Assembly (NCBI GenBank): GCA_030690315.1
Contig: JAUYGY010000016.1
Span: forward strand, 1-49,871
Reading direction: 5' to 3'
Source: Aequorivita sp.
Lineage (GTDB): Bacteria > Bacteroidota > Bacteroidia > Flavobacteriales > Flavobacteriaceae
Length of the DNA stretch: 49,871 bases
The translations under genes were made by a program, and so were the position numbers. Below the pieces are notes generated by a model. The model was not told the origin of the DNA and did no database searches. It was given only the letters and a program-made list of their open reading frames with translations. Each line of letters opens with the position of its first letter. Position 1 is the first letter of the stretch. This document shows, one piece after another, positions 43,341-49,871 of the stretch.

Positions 43341-44132
43341 TTAATAACAAATTTTATAATCGTTGCACAGCATTATTTTTATTTCCGAAGCTGTAAAGCC
43401 CATTGATAGTAAATCTTTTTTGAACAAATCTATGTCTGGTTCCAATGCCTTAAATTCCTCATTGGAAAGCAACGAAAAATTGTAGAATGTCAATGCTTCC
43501 ATATCTGGAAATTTGGTTTCCGAAACAGCCCATTGATAAATTTTTCCTTTCTTTAATAATTGGTCGTCAACAAAAAGCGTAAGGTTTTTCCCCATAACTC
43601 CAAATTTTACCGTGTGGCCAGTTTCCATTTCTTTCAAAAAGAAATATTTTTCTTCGGAATCGAGGTTCCATACAAATTTTATTTCTGGAAAATAAATCTT
43701 CACACTGTCTGAGGGTTGCAAAAGAATTAGATTGTCGTTTCTATATACAACGCCCGTCTTAGAAGGGTTGGAGGTGTTTTTAGCGAACTGGTTCCAAACA
43801 TAGCTCAAATATTTTTTGGTGAATGAGGAATTGTCCACTGAGGCAGGGATTTTCTTTATAGCAGAAAAGGAATAGTCTCCGGTCTCTTTGATCTCGAAAC
43901 AATATCCTGCATCATTTATTAACAACAACTTATCATTGTCTTTTACAGTGACTATTGAATTTGCAATAATGGGAGAGCCTTTGGAAAGCGATTTTGTGGT
44001 TTTGCCCATTTTTAAAACTGGAGTACCTTCAACTTTAAATACCATTAAATTGTCCTGAGCCGAAGCTCCAAGGGTATAAAAAAACAATAGAATAAGTAGT
44101 ATAGCGGTTTTTAACGAAAATAACTTTCCCAT
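43341..44132 (-). CDS. Exported FecR-like protein
   Basis: 263 residues with a signal peptide (GASAQ). Residues 30-85 resemble the FecR/barrel region (KVEGTPVLKMGKTTKSLSKG; VKDNDKLLLINDAGYCFEI). The rest is beta-rich and unassigned; the C-terminus ends in two cysteines (MLCNDYKICY). FecR-like proteins without a sigma factor often accompany CHASE2 sensors. Its ATG overlaps the stop of the CHASE2 gene by 22 bases, so the two are coupled. Confidence 0.65.
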   Translation of the reverse strand: MGKLFSLKTAILLILLFFYTLGASAQDNLMVFKVEGTPVLKMGKTTKSLSKGSPIIANSIVTVKDNDKLLLINDAGYCFEIKETGDYSFSAIKKIPASVDNSSFTKKYLSYVWNQFAKNTSNPSKTGVVYRNDNLILLQPSDSVKIYFPEIKFVWNLDSEEKYFFLKEMETGHTVKFGVMGKNLTLFVDDQLLKKGKIYQWAVSETKFPDMEALTFYNFSLLSNEEFKALEPDIDLFKKDLLSMGFTASEIKIMLCNDYKICY

Positions 44133-45292
44133 GGCATTTTTGTTTTTATATAATCAATTAAATGCTTGTAATAGCTAATGTAGCTGCTACCTATTAGAGT
44201 TATACCAATAATTGGAACCACTTTTAGGATAATACCCATTTTAAAAAGCCATAAGGCCAAGCCTGTTAGGATAACTGTAAATAAAAAAAGAACAATTTTC
44301 TTTACGGTGCTTTCTGTAATTTTTTTACGCTTTCCCAACCACAGAAAATACATAATGGTAAAAAAGGTACATATGAAACTGAATACGCCAATCCAAAAGT
44401 TTGGAACCCGATACATTAAATCATTCTTAAGAAGCATATTTATAATATTGGCATGGATTACCACCCCAAACATATCGGGCACACTTTTTCCAGCGGTTAT
44501 TTTGTTGAGGGGGGTAAAAAGTTTGTCTTCCACATCATAAATATTTCCGGTGGGGCTGCCCAAATATCCTAATAAAACAATTTTGTTTCTAAGTATTGCC
44601 TTGTTTTCGCTTTCCATAAACTCTTCATAGCCAAAGTTCAAAAAAGAAGTGTAATCGCCTGTATATTTTATAGGAGTGGTTCCATGAAACTTATCATCGT
44701 AACTATAGGCTTCCCAAGCCTTCTTGCCGAGCACTTTATGGGCAATTTTTGAGGCGAAGGATAAATGCTTTTGATTTTGAAATTGGGTAATGCCCGCAAA
44801 TTCGCGAACCACGGATTCTTGATTTTCAAAGTTTAAGTTTACGAAACCCGAATTTTTCTTATTTAAGAAAAGTGAATCATTGTTAATGAGACTGTCCTTG
44901 CCAATAATGTATGAAGTTATCACTTTGTCATTGTGGAGCGTTTTAGCCACCAGCGTATCTATAAAACCTTCTTTCCTGTCTTTAAAAATAATGTCAACCC
45001 CAACCACTTTTGGGTCTGCCTTTAGAACCTCACTTAATAGTTGGGCGAGCTCAAAGCGGTCCCGGTGTTCTATATTTATTAATACAATATCTTGGTTTAC
45101 CGTATGGGTTGGGTTAAAATTTTCGGCATAATACACATCCAGAAAACTGAAATCCTTAACTACTTTTTTTAATGGATCAAAAAATGAAATATTAATTACC
45201 AAAAAAGATAGCACAAATATGATAAAAAAGGCAAAGAGCGTACAGAGTATCGAATCTTTCAACAATAATTTAGTGTTCCGTTTCAATTTCAT
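44111..45292 (-). CDS. CHASE2 domain membrane sensor without output domain
   Basis: 393 residues. A single N-terminal transmembrane helix (about 12-34) is followed by a periplasmic CHASE2 domain (IVLINIEHRDRFELAQLL; VVGVDIIFKDRK; NKIVLLGYLGSP; DMFGVVIHANIINMLL) and three closely spaced C-terminal helices (about 295-370). CHASE2 normally sits before a cyclase, kinase or phosphatase; here the protein ends a few residues after the last helix. It may act through a partner such as the coupled FecR-like protein. Confidence 0.85.
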   Translation of the reverse strand: MKLKRNTKLLLKDSILCTLFAFFIIFVLSFLVINISFFDPLKKVVKDFSFLDVYYAENFNPTHTVNQDIVLINIEHRDRFELAQLLSEVLKADPKVVGVDIIFKDRKEGFIDTLVAKTLHNDKVITSYIIGKDSLINNDSLFLNKKNSGFVNLNFENQESVVREFAGITQFQNQKHLSFASKIAHKVLGKKAWEAYSYDDKFHGTTPIKYTGDYTSFLNFGYEEFMESENKAILRNKIVLLGYLGSPTGNIYDVEDKLFTPLNKITAGKSVPDMFGVVIHANIINMLLKNDLMYRVPNFWIGVFSFICTFFTIMYFLWLGKRKKITESTVKKIVLFLFTVILTGLALWLFKMGIILKVVPIIGITLIGSSYISYYKHLIDYIKTKMPWESYFR

Positions 45293-45297
45293 AAGCT

Positions 45298-46755
45298 CTA
45301 TTTGGTAGGGTCAAAATCTTCAGGGTTGATGGTTGGGTTTACTTTTATTTCTGAATATTCGGTAATTGCTTCGGTATTATAATTGCCAAAAGAACTGTTT
45401 TCAATAATGGATTCTTCCTGTTTAAAGGAAAACATCACCCCATCAACCAACCGATAGTCTGAATAGAACTTTTTTGAAGTACTGGTTAAATTGTATGCCA
45501 CTAGCTTAGCTATAGGATCATTGACATCGGGTTTCAATTGAAATGTATATTCCTCATAATATAAAAGCCCTGAACTTATTTCATAGAATTTAGTACTGCG
45601 CTGGGTGGCTATCCCGATCATAATATTTCTTAATATTTCTACTTCTGGAAACTCAATAGCAAAACAGTCTTTGCCATTTATCTTTTTAGCACCTAAGAAC
45701 TTCATATTTATATTATTGGTAAGTGCTGCAAACTCCGGAATATACCCAATGCCGTTGCCCTCCAGAGAAGTATTCTTTGTAGTTAGATCTTGTTTCCAAG
45801 GCTTCTTAGGTTTGGATCGTCTATAAACTTTGTTGTTGGCGGTCAATGAATAGATAGGTTTACCAGAATCTGGTGTTATTATTTCTAGTAATTTGGAAGG
45901 AGTGGCATAAAGTAATTCCTTTTTTTGTTTGCTTTCGTCTTTACCCTTGGCGCCTAAAGTTTGAGAAATAACGGTCTGGTTCTGAAAAAAAGTTTTTATC
46001 TCCATGATTTTCTCCTGCCCGCCAATAGCGTCCAGATAATTGGCAATTACTTGCTCGGCAGTTACCCCGTCTATTACGGTTACCTCTTCCTTATTCTCAA
46101 TCACTACATTTTTAATATCCTCTTCAATTTTTTTAACCTTAATGGTTTTACCATTGCCCCGGTTCCAACCAATTTCTATAGCCTTCAATCTGTCCAGTTT
46201 TGCAGGATGCGTTGGTGAAGCTTCATCTGGCAATAATTTACTTACCGCACTTTGGGCATCGGCCAGGCTACAGCCCATGCGTGCTAGCACAAAGCCTGAG
46301 AATTCATCGGCTTGCAACTCTACTTTATGATTGCTACCTCCGCCCTTTAGAGTATGTCCGTTTAGATGGTGGCCAACCTCATGCGCCAAAATACTTGTAA
46401 GTCCCCAGTCAGTCCCGGTAGAAGCCGATACTTTCTGAAAAAATGCCTCATCGTACAAAATATACCGATCAATGTCACCTCCCTCTAAAGGCTTGGTTAC
46501 CGCCAGGGCGTTATTGATGTTGTCGCATTCTTCAATCAGAAAATTTCTAAAAAGGCCAACCTTATCCAAGATATTGTCTACTACAATTTCGGCATCTTGA
46601 GAACTGTCAGTAGAGGTGGTAGCGCCTTGCAAATCACATGCAGAAGTAACTTCTTCAACGGTCTGATAACCTTGATACCCGCACATCTTAAGTTCTTGTG
46701 CCAAGGTTGGATATATTACGGCCAATATAAATAAACAAAGTAATTCGGTTTTCAT
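45298..46755 (-). CDS. Secreted M48-like metallopeptidase with LolA-like C-terminal domain (B)
   Basis: 485 residues with a signal peptide (PTLAQ). The zinc site is HEVGH (125-129) with Glu146 in ELQAD (146-150). Between residues 21 and about 209 it differs from the upstream copy A at only about 18 of 189 positions by my own reading. The LolA-like half (VIANYLDAIGGQEKIMEIKT onward) is much more divergent. Copies A and B are 10 bases apart, a tandem duplication with conserved catalytic and diverged C-terminal halves. Probably periplasmic. Confidence 0.86.
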   Translation of the reverse strand: MKTELLCLFILAVIYPTLAQELKMCGYQGYQTVEEVTSACDLQGATTSTDSSQDAEIVVDNILDKVGLFRNFLIEECDNINNALAVTKPLEGGDIDRYILYDEAFFQKVSASTGTDWGLTSILAHEVGHHLNGHTLKGGGSNHKVELQADEFSGFVLARMGCSLADAQSAVSKLLPDEASPTHPAKLDRLKAIEIGWNRGNGKTIKVKKIEEDIKNVVIENKEEVTVIDGVTAEQVIANYLDAIGGQEKIMEIKTFFQNQTVISQTLGAKGKDESKQKKELLYATPSKLLEIITPDSGKPIYSLTANNKVYRRSKPKKPWKQDLTTKNTSLEGNGIGYIPEFAALTNNINMKFLGAKKINGKDCFAIEFPEVEILRNIMIGIATQRSTKFYEISSGLLYYEEYTFQLKPDVNDPIAKLVAYNLTSTSKKFYSDYRLVDGVMFSFKQEESIIENSSFGNYNTEAITEYSEIKVNPTINPEDFDPTK

Positions 46756-46765
46756 ATTGGTTCTA

Positions 46766-48148
46766 TCAGTTTACGTTAAAAAGGGCAGGGTCGATTGTTG
46801 GGTTTACTTTTATTTCTGAATATTCGGTAACAGTTGTTGAAGGCGTTTCATTTCCAGCCACTGACGTAAGCATTGCCATATCTTGTTTAAAGGAAAATAG
46901 CACCCCATTCACCGGGCGGTAATCAGTATAAATTGTTTTGGAAGTAGTACTTTGATTATTACTTGGTGAACTTAGAACCGACTCTTCATAATATAAGAGT
47001 CCAGTACTTACTTCATAGTATTTGGTCCATTGGTAATTCAACACCCCTGAATTATCTCTTTTAAGTTCAAAACTGGGAAACTCAATTGCATAGCATTCTT
47101 TATTGTTAATCTCTTTTATACCCAAATATTTCATGCTAAGATTATTAGTTAAAACCCCGAATTCGTAAATATAGCTAATTCCATTTCCTTCATTAGCGCT
47201 AACATTAACATCTGGTTTTAAAACCCATGAGGATTTTGGCTTGTCTTTTTGATAGAATTTATTATTGAGTATAAGAAAATACATATTTATGCCAGAAACC
47301 TTTACTTCACTATATTGATTTTTAGGCGATGCATAAAGCAACTCTCTATTGGTTTTAGAATCTATCTTTATTCCGCTCGCTTTCATTTTCATTGTCATGG
47401 TTTCGTTCTTAAAAAGCGTCTTTATCTCCATTATCTTTTCCTGTCCCCCAATAGCATCCAGATAATTCGCAATTACTTGTTGGGCGGTAATTTCATTTGG
47501 GTTTTCAACTTCTTCAATTTTCTTGACCACAATGGTTTTGCCATTGCCACGGTTCCATCCAACTTCAATGGCGTTTAACCTGTCCTGTTTTGCGGGGTGT
47601 GTGGCTGAAGCTTCATCTGGCAATAGCTTGCTTACTGCACTTTGGGCATCAGCCAGACTGCAACCCATACGGGCTAATACAAAGCCTGAAAATTCATCGG
47701 CCTGCAATTCTACTTTGTGATTACTACCCCCGCCTTTTAGTGTATGTCCATTAAGGTGATGCCCAACTTCGTGGGCCAAAATGCTGGTCAAACCCCAATC
47801 GGTGCCTGTAGAGGCAGATACTTTTGTGAAAAAAGCTTTGTCGTATAAAATATACCGGTCTATGTCGCCCCCTTCCAAGGGCATTGTCACCGCAAGGGCA
47901 TTGTTGATGTTTTCACATTCCTCGATCAGGAAATTTCGAAACAGGCCAACCTTGTCCAGAATATTATCTACCACTATCGTAGCTTCTCTTGTATCGTTGA
48001 TAGAAGCGGTTGCGCCTTGCAGATTGCAGGCAGAGGTTACTTCTTCAACGGTTTGGTAGCCTTGATACCCACACATTTTTAACTCTTGGGCTTGAAAGCA
48101 TTGATACGCCCCTAAACAAACACTAAAAAAAAGTAATAATTTTTTCAT
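46766..48148 (-). CDS. Secreted M48-like metallopeptidase with LolA-like C-terminal domain (A)
   Basis: 460 residues with a signal peptide (FQAQ). After a Cys-containing segment (ELKMCGYQGYQTVEEVTSAC) comes the peptidase core: HEVGH (126-130), Glu147 and Asp151 in ELQAD, and THPAKQDR (about 183-190). A short acidic linker leads to the LolA-like domain (about 220-460). It follows the lipoprotein gene by 6 bases. No inhibitor gene is recognised. Copies A and B carry extra cysteines that C and D lack. Confidence 0.86.
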   Translation of the reverse strand: MKKLLLFFSVCLGAYQCFQAQELKMCGYQGYQTVEEVTSACNLQGATASINDTREATIVVDNILDKVGLFRNFLIEECENINNALAVTMPLEGGDIDRYILYDKAFFTKVSASTGTDWGLTSILAHEVGHHLNGHTLKGGGSNHKVELQADEFSGFVLARMGCSLADAQSAVSKLLPDEASATHPAKQDRLNAIEVGWNRGNGKTIVVKKIEEVENPNEITAQQVIANYLDAIGGQEKIMEIKTLFKNETMTMKMKASGIKIDSKTNRELLYASPKNQYSEVKVSGINMYFLILNNKFYQKDKPKSSWVLKPDVNVSANEGNGISYIYEFGVLTNNLSMKYLGIKEINNKECYAIEFPSFELKRDNSGVLNYQWTKYYEVSTGLLYYEESVLSSPSNNQSTTSKTIYTDYRPVNGVLFSFKQDMAMLTSVAGNETPSTTVTEYSEIKVNPTIDPALFNVN

Positions 48149-48154
48149 ATTGAT

Positions 48155-48649
48155 CTATAGATTAATTAAAATTTGATGAAATTTTTTTGTTACTGGCACT
48201 ATCTGTTGTCCTTCCAAATTGATAAAGCCCAAAAGGTGATCCTTGGGATCATACATTAAATTGAGTTGGCCCGAAGAATTCTTTAAAATAATCTGTTTGA
48301 TGGGAGAAAAGGAAGGTTGTTGGTCTTTATATAATGACCACTCGTATGAAGTATCACTTAAAACATCCTTTACAAATTTGCTCGCTATTTCCTTTTCCAG
48401 TTTTTTCTGAAACACTAATTTGTTTGAATATTCATCCGTAGAACCTTCAATTAAACTGTTTTCTATTAAATAAACACTAATTTCAGAGGAAGAAGAAACC
48501 AAGGTGAAGGTAGGTTCCATTAGGAAACCTTCAATTTTGGAAATACCAGAGCTTGAAGCATTTATTTCGGCACCTACGATATTTTTTTGGCAGACACATC
48601 CAACGGTGCTATAAAAGGCCAGTACTACCAATAAATAGCATGAACGCAA
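48155..48649 (-). CDS. Lipoprotein, 164 aa
   Basis: A predicted lipoprotein with signal and lipobox STVGC (Cys18). The body is polar and beta-rich with no family I recognise. The apparent start is TTG at 48649, one base after the stop of the C1 peptidase gene; no in-frame ATG gives a full signal peptide. It probably belongs to the same transcript. It may be a partner or inhibitor of the peptidase encoded before it, but this is a guess from position only. Confidence 0.65.
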   Translation of the reverse strand: MRSCYLLVVLAFYSTVGCVCQKNIVGAEINASSSGISKIEGFLMEPTFTLVSSSSEISVYLIENSLIEGSTDEYSNKLVFQKKLEKEIASKFVKDVLSDTSYEWSLYKDQQPSFSPIKQIILKNSSGQLNLMYDPKDHLLGFINLEGQQIVPVTKKFHQILINL

Positions 48650-48650
48650 C

Positions 48651-49871
48651 TTAACTGCGCTTTATATCCAGGACCATCATTGCCATGCTGCCTTGTTCAT
48701 ATTTAGCTGAAAAGCCCATTTTGTCTTTGCTCAGACTAATGCTTTCCTTATTTATAAGTTCATCTTTAAAGATGATATAAAGTTTATCCAACAATTCACC
48801 GTCCATAGTATCCATTCGTTGCTTGACTTCATTAATGTCTATTTTGTTTTCAGAAAAAATAACTATAGAATAATCTGAAGCCACATCGCTGTTTAGGCGG
48901 AACCAATATTTTTCACCCGGAACCAGTACCGAAGTATTTTCATAAGCTATATATGGGCTAATATCTTCCTTGTGGGGAAACAGTACCCCATTCTCGCCAT
49001 TACTGTCGGCACCAATTACATATACATAGGCTGGTTTGTCCACTTCAGCATACATACGGTAACGGGTACCTGCAGGGAATGCCACTTTGGTTGCATAATC
49101 GCCAATGCTTTGCACAGCTTCATCAACTACTACATCCTGCCATCCCAAAACCGATTTATTGTAATTCCCTTTTTCCTGGGTTACTTCCATCATTGAGCCA
49201 TCATACAGCTTCAAATCCAACTTTCCCGAGATTTCTTTTTTTTCTTTTTTTATAATGGTGGTTTGTGGAACCATTTCAAAGGCATAACGAGTAAACTCGG
49301 CAAAGTGATTGTATCGCACCCAGATTAAGCCTTCATTACCCCAATCTTCACCCCAACTGTTCACAATTTCGAAAGAACCTCCATATTTATCGTCGTCATA
49401 ACCAACAACACACATGGCATGACCTCCAGAAAATTCGCCTCCATCTGGTTCAAAAACATTCTTGGCTGCATAAAATGAATTCTGCACCATGAAACCGATA
49501 ATTACTGGATTGCCATTTAATAAGGAACGTTTTATAGATTCAATTTTAACATCTACGGGTTCTTCACTTCCGTAAAGCCTTGTGAAATCCTTAATCCTAT
49601 TATCCTTGGCCAATTCCAATAACTTATCAGGAATTGCGGTATCACAAAGCACGTCGTAATCCTTAAAAAAAGGCGTGCCCATTTCGACCATTGTTTCCAT
49701 GGCCTTTCCAATATATGCTCCGCCCTGACAATTATAATCGTCATCAACATTGGCGTTCAAATAGGTAAAGACAGGTGAAAAGGCGTTTTCAGAAATTTCG
49801 CTAACATCTGTTATATTTTTCCTACGGGCATTTAAAATAGTGCGTCCATAATAAGCCGAAGACCACCCCAC
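48651..49871 (-). CDS. C1 papain-like peptidase with DUF4384-like tail (5' end beyond the window)
   Basis: 406 residues are present and the N-terminus is cut by the window edge. The frame begins VGWSSAYYGR, where family members read CVGW, so the catalytic Cys should be the residue just outside the window; the first codon (GTG) is internal Val, not a start. His151 (GGHAMCVVGYDD) and Asn171 (VNSWGEDWGNEGLIWV) complete the active site. Residues 205-345 resemble DUF4384 (TRYRMYAEVDKPAYVYVIG; GVLFPHKEDISPYI), a domain often attached to caspase and kinase proteins. It heads the visible part of the operon. Confidence 0.9.
   Translation of the reverse strand: MGWSSAYYGRTILNARRKNITDVSEISENAFSPVFTYLNANVDDDYNCQGGAYIGKAMETMVEMGTPFFKDYDVLCDTAIPDKLLELAKDNRIKDFTRLYGSEEPVDVKIESIKRSLLNGNPVIIGFMVQNSFYAAKNVFEPDGGEFSGGHAMCVVGYDDDKYGGSFEIVNSWGEDWGNEGLIWVRYNHFAEFTRYAFEMVPQTTIIKKEKKEISGKLDLKLYDGSMMEVTQEKGNYNKSVLGWQDVVVDEAVQSIGDYATKVAFPAGTRYRMYAEVDKPAYVYVIGADSNGENGVLFPHKEDISPYIAYENTSVLVPGEKYWFRLNSDVASDYSIVIFSENKIDINEVKQRMDTMDGELLDKLYIIFKDELINKESISLSKDKMGFSAKYEQGSMAMMVLDIKRS

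Overview
The window looks like chromosomal DNA of a marine-type member of the Flavobacteriaceae (Bacteroidota). The signs are low GC, Bacteroidota-style -7 boxes (TAnnTTTG) upstream of some genes, a secreted LRR protein with a type IX secretion C-terminal sorting domain, LVIVD-repeat lipoproteins, a 3-hydroxyacyl-CoA dehydrogenase/enoyl-CoA hydratase fusion with the dehydrogenase half first, and very common four-helix-bundle (S23/IVP) genes. No rRNA, tRNA, CRISPR array, integrase or transposase was seen. I cannot name the genus with confidence.

Layout. 1-1.15 kb: tail of a gene and a block of REP-like palindromes and 8-bp-period tracts. 1.15-3.6 kb: a hypothetical gene and a Cys/Met-metabolism PLP enzyme, separated by 7-bp- and 11-bp-period repeats. 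3.9-10.8 kb: dihydrolipoyl dehydrogenase, Cu/Zn superoxide dismutase lipoprotein, two LVIVD-type lipoproteins, an alpha/beta-hydrolase-OsmC fusion, and a divergent lipid kinase / App1-type phosphatase pair. 10.9-16.3 kb: PRC-barrel protein, small membrane protein, a VWA + MoxR-type ATPase pair, a LysM protein and a fasciclin lipoprotein. 16.3-28.1 kb (all minus strand): small ABC unit, a TolB-propeller amidohydrolase, YdeI-like protein, M1 and M28 peptidases, a propeller protein and a large secreted protein with a TonB plug domain. 28.2-35.1 kb (minus): a MarR-controlled fatty acid beta-oxidation operon (MarR, FadB-like, thiolase, acyl-CoA dehydrogenase). 35.1-39.2 kb: DUF488, SMR transporter, T9SS LRR protein, long-chain acyl-CoA synthetase. 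39.2-39.9 kb: non-coding, with a 7-bp VNTR. 39.9-49.9 kb (minus, at least 10 tightly packed genes): papain-like C1 peptidase with DUF4384-like tail, lipoprotein, two M48-like peptidases, CHASE2 membrane sensor, FecR-like protein, two more M48-like peptidases, a truncated paralogue and an LRR-like protein.

Two things stand out. First, all four S23/IVP four-helix-bundle genes sit inside operons, in the operon's direction, and each is bracketed by inverted arms made of 7-bp tandem repeats. The arm sequence is different in every element, but the 7-bp period is the same, the arms abut the upstream stop codon, and they can pair with each other. They resemble the stem-loop intervening sequences of 23S rRNA, here placed in mRNA. 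Further 7-bp tracts without a gene occur at about 1.1, 2.0-2.3 and 39.3 kb. Second, the 40.5-49.9 kb operon looks like an uncharacterised envelope proteolysis system. It combines five copies (one truncated) of one secreted M48-like family, three of them fused to a LolA-like domain, with a papain-type peptidase, a CHASE2 sensor lacking any output domain and a FecR-like protein.
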